Of a stretch of DNA of 64,000 nucleotides, positions 27,841 through 36,269 are shown in pieces; the first letter of the stretch is position 1, and every line of letters begins with the position of its first letter. The stretch covers positions 62,001 to 126,000 of the forward strand of contig NZ_VWXD01000005.1 of assembly GCF_011752625.1 (NCBI RefSeq), given 5' to 3'. A model generated the notes under the pieces. It made no database searches. It saw only the letters and a program-made list of their open reading frames with translations, and was not told the DNA's origin. This DNA is from Candidatus Pantoea formicae (GTDB lineage: Bacteria > Pseudomonadota > Gammaproteobacteria > Enterobacterales > Enterobacteriaceae). A program made the translations under genes and the position numbers.

Positions 27841-28889
27841 TATACTTCCTTCTTTTCGGTCAGAGGGTTAAGGGCCGCAGCGAGCTTGCTCAGCTTGACG
27901 GCACGATGTTCGTTGAAACGAGTTTTCAATTGTTTGAAGGCCAGCACCACAATCAGCACCGCACCCCACATCGCCAGACTGACGTGCTGACTGATGTTCA
28001 TCAGGTTGAAACCGGTAGAGAGCACTTGCAGCGCAATCAATGCCAGCACTACGCCGGTCACGCGGCCGAAGCCACCGTTCGGGTCGGTGCCGCCGAGAAT
28101 GATCGCCAGTACGGTCAGCAGCAGATACGCATCGCCGTACCCCATACGCGCCGAGTTGAAGCGCGCCATCATGATTAATCCGGCGAGCACACACAGCAGG
28201 CTGGAAATCACGTACACCAGAATCACCATGCGGTGGGTGTTGATGCCGCTAAACCAGGTGGCGTTAATGTTGCTTCCGCCCATATAAATGCATTTACCGG
28301 CGCGCGTTTTACCGAGAAACAGAGCCAACAGCGCGGCGGCAATCAGGAATACCCAAAGGGGTAACGGCATGCCCAGCAGCGTGTTGGAACCCAGTGCCTG
28401 CACAATCGAAGGCATACCACTGACCGCCGCACCTTTGGTCAGCCAGATGCCAATGCCGTTAAGCGTCATCATGGTTGCCAGCGTCACCAGAATCGGGTGA
28501 GCACCAATACGCGTCACCATTACGCCGGTAATCACGCCGATAAAGGTGGCAATCGCCATGGCACCGATGATGGCAATAAACAGCCACAGCAGTTGTTGAC
28601 CGGTTCCTGCATCAGCGGGCAGGGCGCTCATAAGCGTCCAGGCAATGAACAGTGCCGTCAGATTGGCGGTAGCGATGATCGCCAGGTTCAGGCCGCCACT
28701 CAGAATGGCGATAAACATCGCCAGGGTGAGCAATCCCAGTTCCGGTAGTTGGAACGCCATGCTCATAAAGGTTGAGTCAGTCAAAAAGCGACCCGGCAGC
28801 ATGACCGTAAACAGCGCCAGTGCCAGCGCAATCAGTAGCATCAGGCCGATATTGGTGCCGTCCGGACGCAGAGAGGAGAGTGATTTCAT
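27840..28889 (-). CDS. Sugar ABC transporter permease (second)
   Basis: 349 residues with about ten hydrophobic segments, of the RbsC/AlsC/LsrC/D branched-chain-type sugar permease family. The motif VLAIILGGTDPNGGFGRVTG is the family's conserved cytoplasmic region. It pairs with the other permease, so the channel is heterodimeric, unlike AlsC or RbsC homodimers. Start is ATG 28889 with GAGG seven bases upstream; ATG 28913 would overlap the preceding gene. Confidence 0.88.
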   Translation of the reverse strand: MKSLSSLRPDGTNIGLMLLIALALALFTVMLPGRFLTDSTFMSMAFQLPELGLLTLAMFIAILSGGLNLAIIATANLTALFIAWTLMSALPADAGTGQQLLWLFIAIIGAMAIATFIGVITGVMVTRIGAHPILVTLATMMTLNGIGIWLTKGAAVSGMPSIVQALGSNTLLGMPLPLWVFLIAAALLALFLGKTRAGKCIYMGGSNINATWFSGINTHRMVILVYVISSLLCVLAGLIMMARFNSARMGYGDAYLLLTVLAIILGGTDPNGGFGRVTGVVLALIALQVLSTGFNLMNISQHVSLAMWGAVLIVVLAFKQLKTRFNEHRAVKLSKLAAALNPLTEKKEV

Positions 28890-28905
28890 GTGAGTGCCTC
28901 TTCCG

Positions 28906-29895
28906 TCAGACAAAACTGACGTCAGTTTCTTTACGTTTTTTGTAGTGAGTCACGGCAATCGCCACCATGATCACGCCGCCTACCACGATGTTCATGAAGT
29001 AGTTGGAGACACCAATCAGGTTGAGGCCGTTCTTCAGAATGGCGATGAGGAACACGCCCATCAACGTCCCGCTCACCGTGCCTTTGCCGCCCATCAGGCT
29101 CGCTCCGCCTAATACAGTGGCCGCCAACACATCCAACTCCCCACCGACTAAGGCATTCGGCACCACTTCACCCATGCGATACACCTGCACCAAGCCGCCA
29201 ATCGCCGCCATCGCACCGAGCCAGCCATAAGCAAAGACGTGGATCAGACCCACGCGGATGCCGATACGACGTGCGGATTCGGCATCACCACCTACCGCGT
29301 ACAACTGGCGACCGAGATTGGTTTTGTTGAGCAGCAGAGCGGTCAATCCCGCGATCACCAGCATGATGGCCAGCGGTAAACCGACCTGGAAACTATTGCC
29401 TTGCCAGGTGAAGGGCAGCACGCTGCGCAGCGTGATCCACCAATCGGGCAGTGAATAGAGACTTTTACCGCCGGTGACCCACATCAGCAGACCAAAAAGC
29501 AGCGACTGCATACTAATGGTGATGATGATCGACACCACGCGCAGCGAGGTGATCAGCAGGGCGTTAATCACGCCAAATGTGGTGCCGCATACAATCGCTA
29601 AGAGAATGCTCAGTGCGGCGTTATCAAACTGGAACTGCACAAACAGCGTGGCAATCAGGTACTGCACCACCGAGGCCACCGCCGCGAACGAAATATCAAT
29701 GCCGCCGGTGACCAACACCAAAAACAGCCCAAGCGCGAAGATGCCCGTCACGGCATAGCTTTCTGCCAGATCCAGCAGGTTCTGCACCGTTAAGAATTGG
29801 TCGCTGGTCAAAGAGAAGAACAGGATGAAAGCCACCAGCACCCAGGCAAGCCAGCCTTGGCTGGAGTGCGGACGTAAACGAGAAAAATCAGGCAT
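28906..29895 (-). CDS. Sugar ABC transporter permease (first)
   Basis: 329 residues, about nine to ten hydrophobic segments, RbsC-type permease family, with the conserved VTGGIDISF and ATVLGGASLMGGKGTVSGT regions. It has a strong ribosome-binding site (GGAGGTGATTA) and overlaps the ATPase gene by 8 bases. It forms the transport channel with the next permease. Confidence 0.88.
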   Translation of the reverse strand: MPDFSRLRPHSSQGWLAWVLVAFILFFSLTSDQFLTVQNLLDLAESYAVTGIFALGLFLVLVTGGIDISFAAVASVVQYLIATLFVQFQFDNAALSILLAIVCGTTFGVINALLITSLRVVSIIITISMQSLLFGLLMWVTGGKSLYSLPDWWITLRSVLPFTWQGNSFQVGLPLAIMLVIAGLTALLLNKTNLGRQLYAVGGDAESARRIGIRVGLIHVFAYGWLGAMAAIGGLVQVYRMGEVVPNALVGGELDVLAATVLGGASLMGGKGTVSGTLMGVFLIAILKNGLNLIGVSNYFMNIVVGGVIMVAIAVTHYKKRKETDVSFV

Positions 29896-31396
29896 TAATC
29901 ACCTCCGCCAGCTGTTGTTGCTCAACGGTATCGGGTTGGTATTCGGCATGAACGGTGCCATCACGGAAGTGCAGGATGCGGTCGCAGTTGTACCAAACCT
30001 CTGGCACTTCATCGGAAATCAGAATGATCGACAGACCCTCTTTCGCCAGCTCGTGGATCAACTGATAGATGCTGGCTTTAGCGCCGACATCCACCCCCAC
30101 GGTCGGCGAGTCCAGAATCAAAATGCGCGGCTGCGTTAGCACCCATTTCGCGAGTACGATCTTTTGCTGGTTACCCCCGGACAGGGTAGAGATCGCCAGA
30201 TTCGGATCGGCCACGCGCACGCCGAGCTGTTGAATCCATTGCAGGATCAGCTTGTTCTTGCGGTATTCGTCGATGATGTGAAAACGGTTTTGCAGTTTGT
30301 CGAGGATCGGCAGCACCATGTTGTCGGCCACCGATTGTTGCTGAACTAAACCCAGCGTTAAGCGGTCTTCAGAGACATAACCGATACCGGCTTTAATGGC
30401 ATCTTCGTGACTGCGGAAACGTACCGGTTTGCTGTCGAGCCAAATTTTGCCGCTGTCCGGTTTGGTCATGCCAAACAGCGACAGGGCCAGTTCGGTGCGG
30501 CCGGAACCCAGCAGACCGCATAGACCGAGCACCTCGCCTTGGTAGAGTTTGAAATTCACATCGTGATACTGTCCGGCGCGCGTCAGGTTATCCACTTCGA
30601 GGATCGCACGGTCAGCATTGCGGGTTGGCGCTTTCAACTGATAGTCGAGTTTCAGTCCGGTCATCAGTTCGGTGAGGTGATGTGGCGTCATCTCTTTCGC
30701 CGGCCAGCAACCCATTTTGCGTCCGTCACGGATCACCGTCACACGGTCAGAAATCTCTAAAACTTCATCCAGACGGTGGCTGACGAACACCACGCAGATA
30801 TTTTTATCTTTCAGATAACGCACGGTGCGCAGTAGTTGATTCACTTCTGTGCGAGTCAGGGAGGCCGTCGGTTCATCCATGATAACCAGACGTGCATCCG
30901 CCACCAGCGCACGGCAAATGGCCACTTGCTGACGTGCCGCAATCGACAGTGCTGAAACTTTCTCATCCAGATCGAGATCGAAGTTCAGCTCTTCAATGAT
31001 GCGGGTCGCCGTTTCACGCAATTTTGCTTTGCGATGCCAGCCGAGCAGGCCATTGAGGTTATGCTCGAAGGCGATATTCTCGGCCACGCTCAAATTCGGG
31101 AAGAGAGACAGATCCTGGTAAATAACCTGGATACCGAAATCACGCGCCTGACGGGTAGTCAGACGCGGGAAGCTCGGGCCATCGCCCAACGTAATGCGGC
31201 TGCCACTGTCCGGGGCGTGCACCCCGGAAATGACTTTGATTAAGGTGCTTTTGCCACAGCCGTTGGTGCCAGCGAGACAGTGCACTTCGCCAGCCAGCAG
31301 GCTTAGCGAGATATCGCTCAGTGCGCGGTTGCCACCAAATGTTTTCGACAGGTTGTCGAGCGCAATCAGCGTCTGTGGGATCACCTCTTTCATCAT
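29888..31396 (-). CDS. Sugar ABC transporter ATP-binding protein (duplicated ABC domains)
   Basis: 502 residues with two ABC cassettes, as in RbsA, AlsA and MglA. Cassette 1: Walker A GTNGCGKST (about 43-51). Cassette 2 has a degenerate Walker A (GLLGSGRTEL) and the signature LSGGNQQK, typical of this family in which only one site is fully catalytic. It drives import by the two permeases downstream. The start overlaps the binding-protein stop by one base (TAATG). Confidence 0.9.
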   Translation of the reverse strand: MMKEVIPQTLIALDNLSKTFGGNRALSDISLSLLAGEVHCLAGTNGCGKSTLIKVISGVHAPDSGSRITLGDGPSFPRLTTRQARDFGIQVIYQDLSLFPNLSVAENIAFEHNLNGLLGWHRKAKLRETATRIIEELNFDLDLDEKVSALSIAARQQVAICRALVADARLVIMDEPTASLTRTEVNQLLRTVRYLKDKNICVVFVSHRLDEVLEISDRVTVIRDGRKMGCWPAKEMTPHHLTELMTGLKLDYQLKAPTRNADRAILEVDNLTRAGQYHDVNFKLYQGEVLGLCGLLGSGRTELALSLFGMTKPDSGKIWLDSKPVRFRSHEDAIKAGIGYVSEDRLTLGLVQQQSVADNMVLPILDKLQNRFHIIDEYRKNKLILQWIQQLGVRVADPNLAISTLSGGNQQKIVLAKWVLTQPRILILDSPTVGVDVGAKASIYQLIHELAKEGLSIILISDEVPEVWYNCDRILHFRDGTVHAEYQPDTVEQQQLAEVINA

Positions 31397-32379
31397 TACA
31401 GCCCCATTTTCACCAGTTTAGGCAGGTTTTCTTTGTCCAGACTTTCGGTGTTATTGCCGAGGATGGTGTGAGTCGCCTCGTCAACTTTCACTTTGCCCAG
31501 ACCCTCGATGGTCATGCCGTCGGTAATCGGCTCTTTCTTCTGCATCATGTCGGCAATGCGCACGAACACTTCGCCTGCGGTTTCTGGGTTCCAGATGTAG
31601 CCGCCTTTGATCGCGCCACGCTGCACCAGTGACGCCCCTTGGCCTGGGCTGAAGGCACCAATCACGCAGACCTGGTCGATCTTGTTACGGTTCATCACCG
31701 CACGACCGGCACCAATTGGGCCTTGAGAACCGAAAGCCATGATCCCTTTCAAATCGGGGTACTTAGACATCAGTTCATTGGTGGTACGAATTGAGTCATC
31801 CAGTGATTCACCCACACCGAATTTGTCGGTCACCATCTGCATTTTCGGGTAGTGTTCTTTCTGGTAGTTCAGTGCGGCATCGGTCCACTGCTGATGCAAC
31901 GGCACTGTCAGGCTGCCGACATACATGGCGTACTTGCCTTCTTCATGCATGCATTTCGCCAGCGCTTTCATGTGGTTGATACCGTGCGTTGGCGCATCCA
32001 CCAGTTCGAAGTCCCAGTTGGCGCCTTTCTGGTCCGGTGACTCGTGGGTAATGACCTGAATCCCGGCTTCACGGGCGCGTTTCAGCACCGGCTCCAGCAC
32101 TTTCGGGTCATTCGGCACCACACCAATGATGTCCACTTTCTGCGCAATCAAATCTTCAATCGCGCGCACCTGCAGTGCCGGGTCGGCGGCCGTTGGGCCT
32201 ACCATCCATGCATTAATGCCGCGTTTTGCCGCTTCACTCTTGATGCCCGCTTCCATGGCGTTGAACCACGGAATACCGCCAATTTTCACCACGATACCCA
32301 TGCGGAGTTTGTCGGCAGCGTGCGCGCCGGTGGCGGCAAACAGGGCAAGCAGAGAACAGGCGATAAGATGTTTTTTCAT
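31396..32379 (-). CDS. Sugar ABC transporter periplasmic binding protein
   Basis: 327 residues with a signal peptide of about 21 residues (… ATGAHA|ADK). It is a type-1 periplasmic binding protein of the RbsB/LsrB group. The stretch ITHESPDQKGANWDFELVD and the C-terminal WNPETAGEVFV look closer to LsrB-like members than to AlsB, so the ligand may be a pentose-like or furanose sugar. Ribosome-binding site GGAG seven bases before ATG. First structural gene after the regulator. Confidence 0.88.
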   Translation of the reverse strand: MKKHLIACSLLALFAATGAHAADKLRMGIVVKIGGIPWFNAMEAGIKSEAAKRGINAWMVGPTAADPALQVRAIEDLIAQKVDIIGVVPNDPKVLEPVLKRAREAGIQVITHESPDQKGANWDFELVDAPTHGINHMKALAKCMHEEGKYAMYVGSLTVPLHQQWTDAALNYQKEHYPKMQMVTDKFGVGESLDDSIRTTNELMSKYPDLKGIMAFGSQGPIGAGRAVMNRNKIDQVCVIGAFSPGQGASLVQRGAIKGGYIWNPETAGEVFVRIADMMQKKEPITDGMTIEGLGKVKVDEATHTILGNNTESLDKENLPKLVKMGL

Positions 32380-32391
32380 AAAGACTCCGGA

Positions 32392-33222
32392 TTAATTTTT
32401 TATTAGCTGCATAGAATTGTTGCGCTGTGAGCAATCAATAATATTGACGCCGTTCCAGGCTAATTCTTGTTCCAGCTCTTTGTCTTTTAATTGGTCAGTA
32501 ATGAGAAAGTCCACATCGCGATAATGGCAAATACGCGCGAATGAGGGCCGCAGAAATTTACTGGCGTCTAGCAGGAGATGTTTTCTTTCTGCTGCCAGCA
32601 GCATTTGCTGTTTTAAATGTGCGTTGTTTTCGTTACCTTCACGTAAATAACCGTCATTGCCTAAACTGCTACAGGAAATAAAGATCTTATTGATCTGAAA
32701 TTCCCGTAAAGGCTGCTCAGCGACCACGCCGTGGAAATCTTCATAACGGTCAGAATATTCACCCCCCAGACAGATGGTGCGGATACTGCCACGCGCCGCA
32801 AGGGTTTGCACAATTCTGATAGAGTTGGTTAACACCGTTAATTCTATATCCGGCAGTTGTCGCGCTAAATACCAGCAAGTGGTGCTACTGTCGAGTAATA
32901 TACAATCACCAGGGCTGATGAAATCGAGTGCACGTTTGGCAATCACCATTTTTGCATCAACGTGTTCATTCATTCTCTGGCGGAAAGATAATTCGTACTC
33001 GTTAACACCTCTCGTATTACCCTGAATGTTAGCGGCCTGTCGTTTTGCTGGTACTGCACCGCCGTGGCTACGTTGTAATAGCCCACGTTTCTCCAGTTGA
33101 GTTAAATCACGGCGAATGGTTTCCTGGGAGACCTGACACAACGTGACTAATTCAGCGACAATAACTCGACCATTTAAATTAAGTTCGTCAATAATTCGCT
33201 GCTGTCTTTCAATCGGCAACAT
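32392..33222 (-). CDS. DeoR-family transcriptional regulator of the sugar operon
   Basis: 276 residues. N-terminal DeoR helix-turn-helix (about 6-57, VSQETIRRDLTQLEKRGLL) and a C-terminal sugar-phosphate sensor domain (DeoRC) with ILLDSSTTCWYLA and FISCSSL. It probably represses the operon until a phosphorylated sugar intermediate binds. Start is ATG 33222 behind GGAGG; the frame is open for 45 more codons without homology. The binding-protein gene follows after 12 bases, so the regulator is autoregulated as the first gene of the operon (inference). Confidence 0.88.
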   Translation of the reverse strand: MLPIERQQRIIDELNLNGRVIVAELVTLCQVSQETIRRDLTQLEKRGLLQRSHGGAVPAKRQAANIQGNTRGVNEYELSFRQRMNEHVDAKMVIAKRALDFISPGDCILLDSSTTCWYLARQLPDIELTVLTNSIRIVQTLAARGSIRTICLGGEYSDRYEDFHGVVAEQPLREFQINKIFISCSSLGNDGYLREGNENNAHLKQQMLLAAERKHLLLDASKFLRPSFARICHYRDVDFLITDQLKDKELEQELAWNGVNIIDCSQRNNSMQLIKN

Positions 33223-33713
33223 AACTGCCCTCCGATGGTTATAAATTACTGGATACCGCAGCGGGAAAATGTGGACTACGCACGAGTCCGCAGTGCCCAA
33301 AATGCCCAACGGTATTAGGGTGATGTGAATCAAATTTTTATGTAAATGAGATCTCAATATTTCATTGGTAGGAGATCTAATTCACATAAACACGCGTATT
33401 AGCGCTAAATCGAGGGAGGAGTAGCAAACAATTATTAACGTAGGCAAACAGCCTATCATGACCGGATATGACCGTTTATGTGTATTTGACCGATTTGTGA
33501 TGGCAGCACAATTGTCCGACGAATCCGATTGAGCAGAATTCGGTCGAAACGGATGATGGAGGTATTGCGTCATCCAGCCTCAGAACGCCTCAAGGCGGCG
33601 GCTTTTTCAGCAGTTAACATCGCTTTTCGGGCCAGCTCACAGTTTCGGCCTGCTGACAGCGTTGCCGTTGCGCTATCATTTTCTTTCAAGGAATTTGGGG
33701 ACCGGTTTTTTTA
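33223..33713. other. Intergenic region between the sugar operon and the DUF1176 gene
   Basis: 491 bases between two divergently transcribed genes. It holds the repeat cluster at 33323-33387 and otherwise no credible ORF, RNA gene or repeat. Confidence 0.5.
33323..33387. promoter_or_regulatory. Candidate operator region of the sugar operon
   Basis: An 8-bp inverted repeat (ATGTGAAT 33323-33330, ATTCACAT 33380-33387) encloses a 10-bp palindrome TGAGATCTCA (33347-33356) and a second GAGATCTA at 33372-33379. The cluster lies 100-165 bases upstream of the DeoR-type regulator, where the repressor and perhaps CRP would bind. Confidence 0.5.
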
Positions 33714-34772
33714 ATGTCTTATTGGATGAAGTCGCTGCTTTTGTTGCCGTTTATGGTTGTCGCGTGCGTTCAGGCTGAGCCACTGCAAAAGTCATTTTCT
33801 GACTGGCAGATCACCTGTAACAACGCGGCTTTTTGCGTGGCGCGCAGTTTTCCTGGAGACAACGGTTTAGTGATGACGATTGCGCGCCACGCTGGCGTCA
33901 ACGATCGTCCGCTGCTGCGCATCGACTACGGCAGTGCTTACAGTGGTGAATTGCCTGGCGGTCCGCTGAAAGATAATTTGCTGCTGGATCAACGCCGACT
34001 GACGCCAGACCTTAAACACTGGACGGTGGAGCCACATCATCTTGCGACCAGCAACACTATTGCGATTGACGAGTTTCTCGCGCAAACGCTGGATGCCAAC
34101 ACGCTGCAACTGACCTATCAAGCTAAAGCCAGTATTCCGTTGAGCGGTATGAAAGCGGCGCTGTTACTGATGGATGACGTTCAGGGCCGGGTGAACGGGG
34201 CCAGTGCGTGGGTGAAGCGGGGCGACCGCGCGCAGTGGGATGTACCGCCGCCGCCGCTGCTCCCTCAGTTGCCGGCGTCTTTGCCGCAGCCCGCGCCGCT
34301 GACTCAAGAGGAAACGGCGGGGTTAATTGATTACGGTACATGGCGCGTTAACACCGATAACTGCTCGCTTGACCCGCTGCGACGAGAAGTGAGTGTGGCA
34401 CCGCTCACTGACAGTAAAGCGCTGATTTTAGTCAGCTGCGAAACCGGTGCTTATAATGTCATCGATTTAGCCTTTGAAGTGACACGCAGCCAGCCTTATG
34501 TGGCGCGCGGCCTGATGCTCACGCTGCCGTTTACACCGCCAGCGCACAGCGACAATCAGCTGGAATTGATGAATGCGGAGTTTGATGCCAGTAGCGGTTT
34601 GCTTTACACCTTTAGCAAAGGTCGCGGTCTTGGCGATTGCGGCGTGGCCACGCGCTGGCAGTATGATGGCAACGAATTTGTGTTGGCAGAGTATGCTGAA
34701 GAGAAAACATGTGATGCGTGGCATAGCAGTGAGGACTGGCCAACCCTGTGGGTTAGCCAGCCCCCGTCATAA
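33714..34772 (+). CDS. DUF1176 periplasmic protein of unknown function
   Basis: 352 residues. Signal peptide about 1-21 (… VACVQA|EPL), then a DUF1176 domain with scattered conserved cysteines (C35, C41 and others likely disulfide-bonded) and a proline-rich hinge near residues 178-200 (PPPPLLPQLP). Function unknown in all relatives I know of. The start is uncertain: ATG 33714 and ATG 33726 both give a signal peptide, and neither has a good ribosome-binding site. The stop codon lies inside the left end of a 107-bp hairpin repeat. Confidence 0.8.
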   Translation: MSYWMKSLLLLPFMVVACVQAEPLQKSFSDWQITCNNAAFCVARSFPGDNGLVMTIARHAGVNDRPLLRIDYGSAYSGELPGGPLKDNLLLDQRRLTPDLKHWTVEPHHLATSNTIAIDEFLAQTLDANTLQLTYQAKASIPLSGMKAALLLMDDVQGRVNGASAWVKRGDRAQWDVPPPPLLPQLPASLPQPAPLTQEETAGLIDYGTWRVNTDNCSLDPLRREVSVAPLTDSKALILVSCETGAYNVIDLAFEVTRSQPYVARGLMLTLPFTPPAHSDNQLELMNAEFDASSGLLYTFSKGRGLGDCGVATRWQYDGNEFVLAEYAEEKTCDAWHSSEDWPTLWVSQPPS

Positions 34773-34946
34773 TTCGCACTGCAGATGCGTTGGCTGCTTT
34801 CACTCACCCCGGTCACTTACTGATGTAAGCTCCCGGGGATTCATTCAATTGCCGCCTTTCTGCATCACGAATTATTTAGGGGGGCATCCCGTCATAATTC
34901 GCACTGCAGATGCGTTGGCTGCTTTCACTCACCCTGGTCACTTACT
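34763..34946 (+). repeat. Direct repeat pair, 59 bp, 125 bp apart
   Basis: Bases 34763-34821 recur at 34888-34946 with a single difference (CACCCCGG against CACCCTGG). The second copy is the left half of the hairpin element and ends two bases before the ampH stop codon. Confidence 0.85.
34769..34875. repeat. 107-bp hairpin-forming repeat element, full copy
   Basis: Terminal inverted repeats ATAATTCG (34769-34776) and CGAATTAT (34868-34875), with inner pairings CTGC… near both ends, CCCCGG with CCGGGG, and CTTAC with GTAAG around a TGAT loop. The whole unit could fold as one long hairpin. Its left end supplies the stop codon region of the DUF1176 gene. I recall similar sequence between genes of other enterobacteria, but could not check it. 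Confidence 0.75.
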
Positions 34947-34948
34947 AC

Positions 34949-36124
34949 TTAGGGGGAGGGTATGGCATTGATCATCATCGGCGAGCCATTGTGATTGCCG
35001 ACCAATTCGGTGAGCAAGTTGTTCACGCCGTCGCTCATCGGGGTGAAGCGCGATAACGGTGAACGAGTCACCACGACAAATACGCCGACGTTATTTTGTG
35101 GCACCATCGCCATATAGGTGATGAATCCACCGCCGCCACCGGTTTTTTCAATAATTCCCGGACGCCCCTCTTTCGGTCCCATATAGACCCAACCCATGCC
35201 TAAGGCATCAGCGCGACCCGGTACATCCATGCCTTCAACTTTGGTGAGCTGATCGCGGCGATAGATCAGCGTTTGCAGGCGATCTATCTGTGGCGTGCGG
35301 TGATTCACCGCTGAATTCAGGAACTGCTGCATCCAGCGGCCCATATCATCCGGCGTGGAGTAAACACCGCCACTTCCCACTGCTGCCAGGGTGTTATTGC
35401 ACGGGCTGGCACCTTTCTCTGGGATCATCAAGCGCTGGCACTGGTCCGGTGACGGTGTGAAGGTGGTGTCTTTCATGCCCAGTGGACGCGTCACCAGCTG
35501 TTGCAGCAGTGCGGGATAAGGCATACCGCCCGCTTTTGATAAGGCATCACCCAGCAGATCAAAACCGAGGTTGGAATAGGATGCTTGCGAGCCTGGTGTG
35601 GCTTTTAACTGCGCGCCCTGTAACCATTGCCAGCGATCGGCTTTCGTCGGCCAGACAAACACCGGACGATGCGGTTTTCCGCCCGGCTGTTCGCGCGGCA
35701 GGCTACCGGTGTGGGTCGCGAGGTTGATCAGGCGAATCGGCTGACCGTTGTAGCTGGGGACGCGTGCGCCAGGCGGTGCATATTTGCTGAGCGGATCGTC
35801 CAAACGAATCTGCCCGCGCTCGGCCATTTTCACCATCACTTCACTGGTCATCAGCTTGCTGAGTGAAGCAATACGGATCACTGAATCGAGCTGGGGACGC
35901 ACATTATTGCCGGGGCTGGTATCGCCAAAACTGGCGAATACGCGTTGATTACCATCGATTGCGACCAGCGCCATGCCGGTGGCACCACTGCCATAGAAGA
36001 TATGTTCAGCGTAACGATCAACGATCTGTGAAGCCAACAGGGGATCGGCTACCGTCTGCGCCATGCTTTTTAATGGAAGCACGGAGACCATTAAGGCCAG
36101 TAAAAAGGGAGTACGTTTTTTCAA
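34949..36124 (-). CDS. ampH: Penicillin-binding protein / class C beta-lactamase-like AmpH
   Basis: 391 residues. Signal peptide about 1-22 (… KSMAQ), SxxK motif S87-x-x-K90 (RIASLSKLMT), the YSN tyrosine motif and KTGG near the C-terminus, all intact. It matches E. coli AmpH (385), a periplasmic DD-carboxypeptidase/endopeptidase active in peptidoglycan recycling with little beta-lactamase activity. It is not a resistance AmpC. Its 3' end abuts a truncated repeat. In E. coli ampH lies elsewhere on the chromosome. Confidence 0.93.
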   Translation of the reverse strand: MKKRTPFLLALMVSVLPLKSMAQTVADPLLASQIVDRYAEHIFYGSGATGMALVAIDGNQRVFASFGDTSPGNNVRPQLDSVIRIASLSKLMTSEVMVKMAERGQIRLDDPLSKYAPPGARVPSYNGQPIRLINLATHTGSLPREQPGGKPHRPVFVWPTKADRWQWLQGAQLKATPGSQASYSNLGFDLLGDALSKAGGMPYPALLQQLVTRPLGMKDTTFTPSPDQCQRLMIPEKGASPCNNTLAAVGSGGVYSTPDDMGRWMQQFLNSAVNHRTPQIDRLQTLIYRRDQLTKVEGMDVPGRADALGMGWVYMGPKEGRPGIIEKTGGGGGFITYMAMVPQNNVGVFVVVTRSPLSRFTPMSDGVNNLLTELVGNHNGSPMMINAIPSP

Positions 36125-36228
36125 CGGGAAAGCGTCCGCATCTGGAATCGTAAGAAAGCCTATAGTAATCAGTTTGCGCGGTGCGGGAAGGGGGAAGGCG
36201 GGATTTTTTTCTGTATCAGGCTGTGATC

Positions 36229-36263
36229 AAAAAACGGCCCTCACGTCCGTAGACGCAGGGCCG
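36229..36263 (-). terminator. Terminator after tktB
   Basis: On the minus strand CGGCCCT and AGGGCCG pair with an extra partly paired loop, followed by GTTTTTTGA, just 6 bases after the tktB stop. Confidence 0.75.
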
Positions 36264-36269
36264 GATTGA

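Noticed and set aside
27868..28287. Several open frames opposite or shifted within the sugar permease gene
   Set aside because: They are antisense or out-of-frame shadows of GC-rich coding sequence; the permease frame carries the family motifs.
33382..33573. 63-codon minus-strand ORF upstream of the sugar operon
   Set aside because: No ribosome-binding site or recognisable domain, and it overlies the probable promoter region.
34949..36124. Class C beta-lactamase (AmpC) resistance gene
   Set aside because: SxxK, YSN and KTGG motifs occur in both, but the sequence follows AmpH throughout, a low-hydrolysis peptidoglycan enzyme; no ampR neighbour.
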